A DNA stretch of 64,000 nt, from contig NZ_CP040244.1 in the NCBI RefSeq assembly GCF_005517195.1, positions 2,870,001-2,934,000 of the forward strand. The letters are read 5' to 3'. This DNA comes from Streptomyces vilmorinianum. GTDB lineage: Bacteria; Actinomycetota; Actinomycetes; Streptomycetales; Streptomycetaceae. Shown here piece by piece: positions 42,267 through 50,529 of the stretch. Position 1 is the stretch's first letter; every line of letters starts with the position of its first letter. A program made the position numbers and the translations under genes. The notes below the pieces were generated by a model that saw only the letters and a program-made list of their open reading frames with translations, was not told where the DNA came from and searched no databases.

Positions 42267-42839
42267 GTGTCGGACCTCGATCAGCTCACCCAGTCGCTCG
42301 CGCGGAATCTGAAGCGGTGGCGCAATGAGCGCGGTTTCACGCTGGACGCGCTCGCCGCACGGGCCGGAGTCAGCCGCGGCATGATCATCCAGATCGAGCA
42401 GGCCCGGACGAACCCCAGCGTCGGCACCACCGTGAAGCTCGCGGACGCCCTCGGCGTCTCGATCACGACCCTCCTCGACTACGAGCAGGGCCCGCACGTC
42501 CGCCTCGTCCCGCCCGCCCAGGCCGTGCGCATGTGGTCCACCTCCACCGGCAGCCACACCACGCTCCTGGCCGGCACCGAGGCGCGCGGCCCGCTGGAGC
42601 TCTGGTCCTGGACGCTGATGCCGGGCGACGGGAGCGCCTCCGACCCGCACCCCGACGGCACGACCGAACTCCTGCACGTCACCGCGGGCGAGCTCACCCT
42701 CGTCGTCGAGGGGGAGGAGCACCGGATCCCGGCCGGCACCTCGGCCGTCTTCGAGGCCAACGTGCCGCACGCCTACCGCAACGACGGCGCGGAGACGGTC
42801 GAGATGACCATGGCCGTCTCCATCCCGCCCGCACGCTGA
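42267..42839 (+). CDS. XRE-family HTH / cupin regulator
   Basis: This 190-residue protein has an XRE helix-turn-helix at about residues 10-65 (LKRWRNERGFTLDALAARAGVSRGMIIQIEQ) and a cupin sensor domain from about 105 (DPHPDGTTELLHVTAGELTL and VPHAYRNDG). Such regulators (PuuR/SutR type) repress adjacent transporter genes in response to small ligands; the divergent EamA gene is the natural target. GTG 42267 has GGACGGA upstream; TTG 42234 in frame is an alternative. Confidence 0.88.
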   Translation: MSDLDQLTQSLARNLKRWRNERGFTLDALAARAGVSRGMIIQIEQARTNPSVGTTVKLADALGVSITTLLDYEQGPHVRLVPPAQAVRMWSTSTGSHTTLLAGTEARGPLELWSWTLMPGDGSASDPHPDGTTELLHVTAGELTLVVEGEEHRIPAGTSAVFEANVPHAYRNDGAETVEMTMAVSIPPAR

Positions 42840-42883
42840 GACGCCCGACACCACCCGTCGGGGTCGCTGTTAGCGTGACAGGC

Positions 42884-43441
42884 ATGCGCGCACCCATCGG
42901 AGACTTCGACAACGCCGTCCCCGCCCCCGAGTGCCTGGATCTGCTCACCGAGCCGGTCGCCGCCGCCGTCCGCGCCTGGCAGGGGACCGTCCCGGCCGAT
43001 CAGCTGCTCTACGTGGACACCGACCCGGAGATCGCCGACACGGCCGTCTTCGTCGAGAACCACGGCCGCGAACTCCTCGACCGGTCCGCGAACTGCGTGA
43101 TCGTCGCGGGGAAGCGCGGCGAGGTGACGACCCTGGCCGCGTGCGTGGTGCTCTCGGCCACCCGCGTGGACGTCAACGGAGCCGTCCGCCGGCACCTGGG
43201 CTCCCGCAAGGTGCGGTTCGCGCCCATGGACACCGCCACCGGCGAGAGCGGCATGGAGTACGGCGGCATCACCCCGATCGGCCTCCCCGCCGACTGGCCG
43301 GTCCTCGTCGACGCCGCCGTCGTCGACACCGAATGGGTCCTCGTCGGCAGCGGCCGGCGGCGCGGCAAGCTGATCGTGCCGGGCAAGGCCTTCGCCCAAC
43401 TGCCCGGCGCGGCGGTCCTGGAGGGCCTGGGCGTCAGCTGA
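42884..43441 (+). CDS. YbaK/EbsC-family aminoacyl-tRNA deacylase-like protein
   Basis: This 185-residue protein has the YbaK fold: TAVFVENHGRELLDRSANCV, VIVAGKRGEVTTLAACVVL with the conserved Lys, and the GGITPIGLPADWPVLVDAAVV segment. YbaK/ProX proteins hydrolyse mischarged aminoacyl-tRNAs such as Cys-tRNA(Pro). This longer version has an extra N-terminal strand. TAGCGT seven bases before ATG 42884 and no Shine-Dalgarno suggest a leaderless message. The last eight bases overlap the convergent CoA-binding gene. Confidence 0.85.
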   Translation: MRAPIGDFDNAVPAPECLDLLTEPVAAAVRAWQGTVPADQLLYVDTDPEIADTAVFVENHGRELLDRSANCVIVAGKRGEVTTLAACVVLSATRVDVNGAVRRHLGSRKVRFAPMDTATGESGMEYGGITPIGLPADWPVLVDAAVVDTEWVLVGSGRRRGKLIVPGKAFAQLPGAAVLEGLGVS

Positions 43442-43856
43442 GGCGCGGGATCTCGATGGCCGGGCAGCGGTCCATGACCATGTCGAGCCCGGCCTCCCGG
43501 GTCCGCGCGTACGCCGCCTCGTCGATCACACCGAGCTGGAACCACACCGCCTTCGCACCGACGGCCACCGCCTCGTCGGCGATCTGCCCCGCGTGCTCGC
43601 TGTTGACGAACACGTCCACCACGTCGACCGGGAACGGGATGTCGGCGAGCGAGGCGTAGCCCTGCTCGCCGTGGACCGTCTCCGCCTTCGGGTGCACGGG
43701 CACGATCCGCTTGCCGAAGCGCTGCAGCACCGCCGCGACACCGTAGGCCGCACGCGCCTGATTCGACGACAGACCCACGACGGCCCAGGTGTCTCCCGTG
43801 GCCGTGAGGATCTTCCGTACCGTGTCCGACTCGGTGGTCGCCGTCTCGACGCTCAT
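43434..43856 (-). CDS. CoA-binding protein (YccU-like)
   Basis: This 140-residue Rossmann CoA-binding domain has WAVVGLSSNQARAAYGVAAVLQ, IVPVHPKAETVHGEQGYASL, and VDVFVNSEHAGQIADEAVAVGAKAVWFQLG, typical of the YccU subgroup. The full AcdA-type ligase domains are absent. It may bind acyl-CoA or another nucleotide; function unknown. GGGAGG stands seven bases before ATG 43856. Confidence 0.88.
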   Translation of the reverse strand: MSVETATTESDTVRKILTATGDTWAVVGLSSNQARAAYGVAAVLQRFGKRIVPVHPKAETVHGEQGYASLADIPFPVDVVDVFVNSEHAGQIADEAVAVGAKAVWFQLGVIDEAAYARTREAGLDMVMDRCPAIEIPRLS

Positions 43857-43923
43857 CTACTGCCTCCCGTGGCTGGTCCTTCGCACAACGAGCCGCGCGC
43901 CCCGGTGATTCCCGCCGCCGCGA

Positions 43924-45444
43924 TCAGCCGTCCCAGGCCCGCAGTTCGTCGTCGCGCGGGGACTCGACCAGCGTCGGAGCGCCGGGCCCGAAGGTCATCA
44001 CAGGACGGGTCGCGTCCCAGGCCCGCCAGCCCGGATCGCCGGTCGCCGCGAACCGCACCCATGCGGCGTGCATCGCGTCCGCCAGCTCCCGCGGGGCGTC
44101 CGGGCCGGTCAGCGCCGTCGTCTCGGGCCGGTCCAGGGTGCCGAAGACGAAGCCGAGCTCCAGCGCGTGACAGGCTCCCAGACCGAGGACCGGGGACCGC
44201 CAGCCGAACTCGTAGACGTACGTGGAACCCGGACCGGCCGTCCGCGCGTCCGCGAGCCGGTTCAGCGGCATCCGCAGCAGCTTGTCCGTCGCGAGCGCGC
44301 CGAGCAGCTCGCCCGGCGTCTCCCGGGGCCGGTTGGCCCGGTACACGCGCGCGGTGCGGCGAGGCACCTTCGTCTTCCACAGCGCCGCGCGCAGCGCGAG
44401 TCGGCTCAGCCGTTCGGTGAGCCGGCCGGGCACGAACCACAGCCGGTACTCCTCGGTGTTCGTGCCCATCAGCAGATCCACGTCCGCCGACGCCCCGCCG
44501 CCGCTCAGGGCCACGGCCGGGTCACGGGGAAGCAGTTCGCCGTCGACGACGATCTGGAAGGAGTGCCCGCCGGTCAGCGGCGTGCCCTTCCCTGTCACCT
44601 CGGTCTGCGCGTCCAGCAGCCGTTCGACGGGTATGTGGGTCAGCGCCCGCGCCGTCGCCTCGACGCCCAGGTGCGCGGCGATCGCCTCCGTCGTCCGGCG
44701 GGCCCGGTCGCCAGGTAGCGCGACGGGCGCCCCGCTCTGGATCACGGCGCGCCGGAACAGCCCCTTCGCGAGCGGGGAGGCCAGCAGCGCGGCGATGCAG
44801 ATCGCGCCCGCCGACTCGCCGAAGACCGTGACCCGCTCCGGGTCGCCGCCGAACGCCGCGATGTTCTCCCGCACCCAGGCCAGGGCGGCCAGCTGGTCGC
44901 GCAGCCCCAGATTGGCCGGGGCGTCGGGAAAGACCCCGAACCCCTCGATGCCGAGGCGGTAGTTGAGCGAGACGAGCACGACGCCGTCCCGGGCGAACGC
45001 CGCCCCGTCGTAGACGGGGACGGACGACGAGCCGTGGACGAGGGAACCACCATGGATCCACACCATGACCGGCCGGCCCTCGGCCGCGCTCTTCTCCCAC
45101 GGGGCCCAGACGTTGAGGTTGAGACAGTCCTCGCCCTCGACGTCCGGGTCCGGGAGCAGCGCGTCCAGCGGCGGTGCGTACGGGCGCTTCGGCGCCGTCG
45201 CCCCGAAGGCGCGGGCCTCCCGTACGCCCTCCCACGGTTCGACCGGCTCCGGCGCGCGGAACCGCAGCGGTCCCACCGGGGCCTTGGCGTACGGGACCCC
45301 GAGGAAGGAGGCGACTCCATGCTTCAAGGAGCCCCGCAGAGCGCCGAAGCGGGTGCGCACCAGGGGGGCGCGGCCCACGGGTGCGCGGCCCAGGGGGTCG
45401 CTGTCATCGGACATGGTTCGGCCACCCCAACTCGGCTCGGTCAT
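43924..45444 (-). CDS. carboxylesterase, type B
   Basis: This 506-residue alpha/beta hydrolase of the type B family has EDCLNLNVW, the oxyanion segment VWIHGGSLVHG, the nucleophile FGESAGA and the His motif GACHALELGFVFG. It has no signal peptide, so it is probably cytosolic. It hydrolyses carboxylic esters, perhaps pNB-esterase-like substrates. It begins 22 bases after the acyl-CoA ligase stop, so they likely form an operon: ester cleavage would yield an acid for the ligase. ATG 45444 has GGAAGGA upstream. Confidence 0.9.
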   Translation of the reverse strand: MTEPSWGGRTMSDDSDPLGRAPVGRAPLVRTRFGALRGSLKHGVASFLGVPYAKAPVGPLRFRAPEPVEPWEGVREARAFGATAPKRPYAPPLDALLPDPDVEGEDCLNLNVWAPWEKSAAEGRPVMVWIHGGSLVHGSSSVPVYDGAAFARDGVVLVSLNYRLGIEGFGVFPDAPANLGLRDQLAALAWVRENIAAFGGDPERVTVFGESAGAICIAALLASPLAKGLFRRAVIQSGAPVALPGDRARRTTEAIAAHLGVEATARALTHIPVERLLDAQTEVTGKGTPLTGGHSFQIVVDGELLPRDPAVALSGGGASADVDLLMGTNTEEYRLWFVPGRLTERLSRLALRAALWKTKVPRRTARVYRANRPRETPGELLGALATDKLLRMPLNRLADARTAGPGSTYVYEFGWRSPVLGLGACHALELGFVFGTLDRPETTALTGPDAPRELADAMHAAWVRFAATGDPGWRAWDATRPVMTFGPGAPTLVESPRDDELRAWDG

Positions 45445-45466
45445 CGGGCTGTTCCTTCCGTGGCGG

Positions 45467-46948
45467 TCAGGACACCAGCGCCCGCTTGAGGACCTTGCCG
45501 GTCGGCCCCAGCGGGAGCTCGTCGACGAAACGCACCAGGCGCGGGTACTTGTGGCGGCCCAGACGCTCCTTCGACCAGGCGACGAGTTCCTCCGCCGTGA
45601 CCGGGGCGACGCCGGGCCGCGGCACGACCACCGCGCACACCTCCTCGCCCTTCGCCTCGTCCGGGACGCCGATCACCGCGACCTCGGAGACCGCCGGGTG
45701 ACGGACCAGGACCTCCTCGACCTCGCGCGGGTAGATGTTGAAGCCGCCCCGGATGACCAGGTCCTTCTTCCGGTCCACGATGCTCAGGAACCCGTCCTCG
45801 TCGCGGACGCCGAGGTCCCCCGTACGGAACCAGCCGTCGACCACCGCCGCGGCCGTGGCCTCCGGGTCGTCGAGGTACCCCGCGAAGACGTTGTGCCCCC
45901 GCACCACGACCTCACCGATCTCGCCGTCCGCGAGCAGCCGGATCCCGTCGTCGACGGCCGCGTCGGCGATCCCGATCTCGACACCCCAGACCGGATGCCC
46001 CACCGTCCCGGGACGCCGCCCGATGTGCGGCTGGTTGAACGTGGCGACCGGCGAGGTCTCCGTCAGGCCGTACCCCTCCAGGACCTGCGTCGAGAACGAC
46101 TCCTCGAACCGCTCGAGCACGGCGACCGGGAGCGCCGCGCCGCCCGAGACCGCGGCGCGCAGGGCCGTCGTCCGAAGGCCGGAGACGGCGGCCGCCTCCA
46201 CCAGGGCGTGGTACATCGTCGGCACGCCCATGAAGACGGTGACGCCCTCCTCGGCCAGCGCCTCCAGCGCCGCCGGGCCGCTGAACCGGGGCAGCAGGAC
46301 CAGCGTGGCGCCCGCCCGCAGCGTCCCGTTCATCGCGCAGGTCTGCCCGTAGCTGTGGAAGAGCGGCAGACAGCCGAGGACGACGTCCCCCGCGCCGAGA
46401 CCCAGCAGGTCCTGCGAGGTCACGGAGGCGTTCATCACGATGTTGAGGTGCGTGAGGCGGGCGCCCTTGGGCCGGCCCGTCGTCCCGCTCGTGTAGAGGA
46501 CCACCGCCGTGTCGGAGGCCCCGGCCGGCTCGGCGGCCGACAGCGGCTCCGCCGCCGAGGGGGCGCCCCGCAGCGCCCGCACCCCGGCGGCCCGCGCCGC
46601 CTCCTCGGCCACCGGCCACAGCGGCCCGCCGCTGACGATCGCCACCGCCTTGCTGTGCTCCAGGACGTACTGGACCTCGTCGGCCACCAGCAGCGCGTGC
46701 ACGGGCACGACCGTCGCGCCCGCCGCCAGCGCGCCGTAGTACACCCGCACGAACTCGGTGGTGTTCGGCAGCAGGACCGCGACCCGATCGCCCGGCTTCA
46801 CCCCCGCCTCCCGCAGTCCGGCGGCGCAGCGCAGCGCCTCGCTCCACAGCTCCCCGTACGTCAGCCGGGCCGCGCCCTCGACCACCGCGATCCGTTCGGG
46901 GAGGAGGCGGGCGGACTCGCCCAGGATGTTGGCGACGCTCAGTGACAT
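45467..46948 (-). CDS. long-chain acyl-CoA synthetase (AMP-forming)
   Basis: This 493-residue ANL enzyme has the P-loop-like YTSGTTGRPKGARLTHLN, YGLTETSP, the hinge GWFRTGDLGVRDEDGFLSIVDR and the catalytic Lys in GPTGKVLKR. It activates a carboxylic acid to acyl-AMP and then to acyl-CoA. It is divergent from a PucR regulator (47124) and upstream of a carboxylesterase, suggesting a small regulated catabolic unit. I choose ATG 46948, with GGAG upstream; a longer 5' frame is not supported. Confidence 0.9.
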   Translation of the reverse strand: MSLSVANILGESARLLPERIAVVEGAARLTYGELWSEALRCAAGLREAGVKPGDRVAVLLPNTTEFVRVYYGALAAGATVVPVHALLVADEVQYVLEHSKAVAIVSGGPLWPVAEEAARAAGVRALRGAPSAAEPLSAAEPAGASDTAVVLYTSGTTGRPKGARLTHLNIVMNASVTSQDLLGLGAGDVVLGCLPLFHSYGQTCAMNGTLRAGATLVLLPRFSGPAALEALAEEGVTVFMGVPTMYHALVEAAAVSGLRTTALRAAVSGGAALPVAVLERFEESFSTQVLEGYGLTETSPVATFNQPHIGRRPGTVGHPVWGVEIGIADAAVDDGIRLLADGEIGEVVVRGHNVFAGYLDDPEATAAAVVDGWFRTGDLGVRDEDGFLSIVDRKKDLVIRGGFNIYPREVEEVLVRHPAVSEVAVIGVPDEAKGEEVCAVVVPRPGVAPVTAEELVAWSKERLGRHKYPRLVRFVDELPLGPTGKVLKRALVS

Positions 46949-47123
46949 GGGACGCTCCAGGAAACGCGGCGTTGACAAGGGTGTGACACGGGACAGAATC
47001 CGCCGGGACGCCGGTCGCGCACCATGTGCATCTGCCCAGCATGCGGCCCGCGAGGCTGGGCAGCGGCCCGCCTCCGACGTCCCGCGCGTGGCATTCGCCA
47101 AACCATGGGGTTACGGTGCGGCC

Positions 47124-48542
47124 ATGACGCACGGCCGCTCGACACCCGGCAGGACGCCCCGCTCCACGGCGGGCGCTTCCACGACGCGCGGTTCCACGAC
47201 GCGCGGTTCCTCGGTCGGCGGTTCCTCGGTCGGCGGCTCCGCGACCCGCGGCTCCACGGCGCCCGGCAGCGTGAGCGCCCACACCCCCGTCGGCTCCGCC
47301 ACGGGCGCGCTGCGCCGCACCCTCGCCACCGCGCTGCTCGGCGACATCGACCACCTCACCGACCGGGCCGTCGACGACATCCGCGCCCACAGCGGCACCT
47401 ACGCCTCCGGCGCCCCCGTCAGCCGCGAGGAGCTGCGGGAGTTCGTCCGCGACAACCTGATGCGGGCCCTGGAGGACTTCGGCGGCCTCGCCCCCACCGG
47501 CGGCGACTTCGAGCAGGCCGCCCGCGAGACCGGCCGCCGCCGCGCCGAGCAGAGCGTGCCGCTCGACACGGTCCTGCGCGCCTACCGCCGCGGCGGCCGC
47601 GTGCTGTGGCAGGTGATGGCCGAGCATCTCCGGGCCAGGCCCGGCCGCGACTCCGACAGCAGGGACACCGAGCTCGACGTCGCGGGAGCGGTCTGGGAGA
47701 CGATCGACCGCTACTCGGTCGCGATGGCCGACGCCTACCGCCTGACCCAGCTGGAGATGCAGAGCCGCCAGGACACCCGCCGGGTCGCCCTCTTCGAGGC
47801 GCTGCTCGACGGCCGCGCCGACGACCCGGCCGTCGCGGCGGCCGCCTCCGCCGCGCTCGGCGTGCCGCAGCAGGACCGGTACGTCGTCGTGGTGGCCGCC
47901 CAGGACCCGGCCGCCCCGCCCAACCCGGCACCCGTCCTGGAGGCGCGCGGCATGTGGTCGTTCTGGCGTCCCCGCGCCGGCCGGTACGCCGGCATCGTCA
48001 GGCTGCCGCGCGGCACGGACGCCACGCGCACCCTGCTCGACCTGCTCCGCCACCGGACGGGTGCGACCGCCGGGATCTCCCCGGAGTTCGACCGGCTCGC
48101 GCGGGCGGGCCGGGCCCTGCGACTGGCCGAGGAGACCCTCCGTACCCTCCCCGCGGGCAGCGGCGAGGCGGCGGCGTTCGACGACCGGCTCGCCGAGGTG
48201 CTGCTCAGCGGCCGGGGCGACATCGCCGACCGGATCGTCACCGTCCATCTCGGACCGGTCCTGGCCACGGGCGGCGAGCGCGCCGCCCTGCTGGAGACCC
48301 TTCGGGTCTGGCTGGACAACGGCTGCTCGGCCGCCCGGGCCGCCGAGCTGCTCTACTGCCACCGCAACACGGTCCTCAACCGCATCAGCCGTATCTCGGA
48401 GCTCACCGGCCGCTCCAGCGAATCGGGCGACACCCGCCTCGGCTGGTCCCTGGCCCTCAGGGCGCTGCCCCTCGCCGACCTCGGCGAGCAGCCGGAGCAG
48501 CCGGAGCAGCCGGAGCGGGCGCCGCGGCCGCCGAGGGACTGA
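47124..48542 (+). CDS. PucR-family (CdaR-like) transcriptional regulator
   Basis: This 472-residue regulator has a variable N-terminus made of 15-bp repeats (STTRG, SSVGG), a helical sensor domain, and a C-terminal PucR HTH (AARAAELLYCHRNTVLNRISRISELTGRS). PucR/CdaR proteins respond to metabolites and activate catabolic genes; the divergent acyl-CoA ligase/esterase is the likely target. TACGGT six bases before ATG 47124 and no Shine-Dalgarno indicate a leaderless message. The end has EQPEQPEQPE repeats. Confidence 0.9.
   Translation: MTHGRSTPGRTPRSTAGASTTRGSTTRGSSVGGSSVGGSATRGSTAPGSVSAHTPVGSATGALRRTLATALLGDIDHLTDRAVDDIRAHSGTYASGAPVSREELREFVRDNLMRALEDFGGLAPTGGDFEQAARETGRRRAEQSVPLDTVLRAYRRGGRVLWQVMAEHLRARPGRDSDSRDTELDVAGAVWETIDRYSVAMADAYRLTQLEMQSRQDTRRVALFEALLDGRADDPAVAAAASAALGVPQQDRYVVVVAAQDPAAPPNPAPVLEARGMWSFWRPRAGRYAGIVRLPRGTDATRTLLDLLRHRTGATAGISPEFDRLARAGRALRLAEETLRTLPAGSGEAAAFDDRLAEVLLSGRGDIADRIVTVHLGPVLATGGERAALLETLRVWLDNGCSAARAAELLYCHRNTVLNRISRISELTGRSSESGDTRLGWSLALRALPLADLGEQPEQPEQPERAPRPPRD
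47177..47266 (+). repeat. six 15-bp repeats in the PucR N-terminus
   Basis: Six in-frame 15-bp units (two, two, and two variants) encode pentapeptides STTRG, SSVGG, SATRG and STAPG. Adjacent identical pairs imply recent slippage or duplication. Confidence 0.75.
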
Positions 48543-48579
48543 GGCCAGGAGCACGTCCGCGGGCGCATAGGGTGGCGGA

Positions 48580-49206
48580 ATGCAGGAGCAGTACCGCACC
48601 CTCGCCCGCGAAGGCGTGCACGAGACAGAGATCAACCGCTCGCGCTTCATCTGCGCGCTGGCGCCCGTCGCGACCGAGCAGGAGGCGCAGGAGTTCGTCG
48701 CGCGCATCCGCAAGGAGCACCCGACCGCCACGCACAACTGCTTCGCGTACGTCATCGGCGCCGACGCCTCCGTCCAGAAGGCGAGCGACGACGGCGAGCC
48801 CGGCGGCACGGCCGGTGTCCCGATGCTGCAGATGCTCATGCGGCGCGAGGTGCGGTACGTCGCCGCCGTCGTCACCCGCTACTACGGCGGCGTGAAGCTC
48901 GGTGCGGGCGGTCTGATCAGGGCGTACGGAGGTGTGGTCGGCGAGGCCCTGGACGCGCTCGGGACCATCACCCGGCAGCGCTTCCGCCTCGCCACCGTCA
49001 CCGTCGACCACCAGCGCGCGGGCAAGCTGGAGAACGACCTGCGCGCGACGGGACGAGCCGTGCGCGAGGTGCGGTACGGCGAGGGCGTCGCCATCGAGAT
49101 CGGACTGCCGGACGCCGACGTGGAGGCGTTCCGCGCCTGGCTCGCCGACGCCACGGCCGGCACCGCGGGCCTGGAACTGGGCGGCGAGGCGTACGGCGAT
49201 GCCTGA
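48580..49206 (+). CDS. YigZ/IMPACT-family protein
   Basis: This 208-residue protein has the IMPACT domain (SRFICALAPVATEQEAQEF, the ASDDGEPGGTAGVPML signature, VTRYYGGVKLGAGGLIRAYG) and a C-terminal DUF1949 half. The family binds translation factors or nucleic acids in other organisms; the bacterial role is not settled. TAGGGT six bases before ATG 48580 suggests leaderless expression. A 51-codon frame starts at its last codons and runs to sbcD. Confidence 0.92.
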   Translation: MQEQYRTLAREGVHETEINRSRFICALAPVATEQEAQEFVARIRKEHPTATHNCFAYVIGADASVQKASDDGEPGGTAGVPMLQMLMRREVRYVAAVVTRYYGGVKLGAGGLIRAYGGVVGEALDALGTITRQRFRLATVTVDHQRAGKLENDLRATGRAVREVRYGEGVAIEIGLPDADVEAFRAWLADATAGTAGLELGGEAYGDA

Positions 49207-49354
49207 GCGGACGCCGAGGACGCCCATGACGCCCATGACGCCGAGGACGCCCATGACGCCCATGACGCCGAGGACGCCGAGGACGCGGAGCACTCCGGGA
49301 ATCCCCGAAGCCCCGACCGATGTCCGACCCCACCGATACGCTCCTGGATCATGA
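49199..49354 (+). CDS. possible 51-aa Thr-Pro repeat linking ORF between yigZ and sbcD
   Basis: ATG 49199 overlaps the end of the YigZ gene (ATGCCTGA) and its TGA overlaps the start of sbcD (ATGA), so the frame exactly bridges the two genes. It encodes TPRTPMTPMT repeats from nine 9-bp units (49210-49290, GACGCCCAT or GACGCCGAG) and then an ordinary tail. It may be a translational coupling device or chance. Confidence 0.3.
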   Translation: MPERTPRTPMTPMTPRTPMTPMTPRTPRTRSTPGIPEAPTDVRPHRYAPGS

Positions 49355-50529
49355 GATTCCTGCACACATCGGACTGGCACCTGGGACGGTCGTTCCACCG
49401 GGTGAGCCTGCTCGACGCCCAGTCCGCGTTCCTCGACCACCTGGTGGCGACGGTGCGCGAGCGCGACGTGGACGCGGTCCTGGTCGCCGGGGATGTCTAC
49501 GACCGGGCCGTGCCGCCGCTCTCCGCCGTCGAGCTCTTCGACACCGCCCTGCACCGCCTGGCCGAGGCCGGAGTGCCGACCGTCATGATCTCCGGCAACC
49601 ACGACTCGGCGCGCCGCCTCGGCGTCGGCGCCGGGCTCATCGAGCGCGCCGGCATCCACCTCCGTACGGACCCGGCTGGCGTCGGCACCCCCGTCGTGCT
49701 CACGGACGCCCACGGCGAGGTGGCGCTGTACGGCCTTCCGTACCTCGAACCAGCCCTGGTACGCGAGCAGTTCGGCGCCGCCAAGGCCGGGCACGAGGCC
49801 GTCCTCGGCGCCGCCATGGACCGGGTCCGCGCCGACCTCGCCGAGCGGCCCGGCTCCACCCGCTCCGTGGTCCTCGCCCACGCCTTCGTCGCGGGCGGCG
49901 AACCGAGCGACAGCGAGCGGGACATCACCGTCGGCGGCGTCGCGGCCGTCCCCGCCGGAGTCTTCGACGGCGTCGACTACGTCGCCCTCGGCCATCTGCA
50001 CGGCAGCCAGACCGTCACCCCGCGCGTGCGCTACTCCGGCTCCCCCCTTGCGTACTCCTTCTCCGAGACCGACCACCGCAAGAGCATGTGGCTGATCGAC
50101 CTGGGGCCGGCGGGCGAGATCGAGGCCGCCGAGCGCGTGGACTGCCCGGTGCCCCGCCCCCTCGCCCGGATCAAGGGCCGGCTGGACGACCTGCTGGCCG
50201 ACCCCGCCCTCGTACGGCACGAGCGGTCCTGGATCGAGGCGACCCTCACCGACCCCGTGCGGCCCGCCGAACCCATGGCGCGGCTCACCGCACGCTTCCC
50301 GCACACGCTGCACCTCGTCTTCGAGCCCGAGCGCACCGAGAGCGACCCCCTCGCCTCGTACGCCCAGCGGCTGCGTGACCGCAGCGACCGGCAGATCGCC
50401 GAGGACTTCGTGGCCCACGTGCGCGGCGGCACGGGCCCGGACGGCGCCGAGCGGACCGTCCTGTACGGCGCCTTCGACGACGTCCGGGTGGACGCGGCGG
50501 AGCGGGAGCGCGAGGTGGGCGCCCGGTGA
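49351..50529 (+). CDS. sbcD: exonuclease SbcCD, D subunit
   Basis: This 392-residue Mre11-type phosphoesterase has DWHLGR, the GDVYDR motif, GNHDSARRL, HAFVAGG and ALGHLHGSQ for two-metal binding. With SbcC it cleaves hairpins, palindromes and DNA ends, an important task given the strong hairpins in this genome. ATG 49351 has no good Shine-Dalgarno; TACGCT lies eight bases before, and the linking frame may couple it to yigZ. Its end overlaps sbcC by four bases. Confidence 0.95.
   Translation: MRFLHTSDWHLGRSFHRVSLLDAQSAFLDHLVATVRERDVDAVLVAGDVYDRAVPPLSAVELFDTALHRLAEAGVPTVMISGNHDSARRLGVGAGLIERAGIHLRTDPAGVGTPVVLTDAHGEVALYGLPYLEPALVREQFGAAKAGHEAVLGAAMDRVRADLAERPGSTRSVVLAHAFVAGGEPSDSERDITVGGVAAVPAGVFDGVDYVALGHLHGSQTVTPRVRYSGSPLAYSFSETDHRKSMWLIDLGPAGEIEAAERVDCPVPRPLARIKGRLDDLLADPALVRHERSWIEATLTDPVRPAEPMARLTARFPHTLHLVFEPERTESDPLASYAQRLRDRSDRQIAEDFVAHVRGGTGPDGAERTVLYGAFDDVRVDAAEREREVGAR

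Noticed and set aside
49210..49290. CRISPR-like array
   Set aside because: Units are contiguous 9-mers without spacers; they are a simple tandem repeat.
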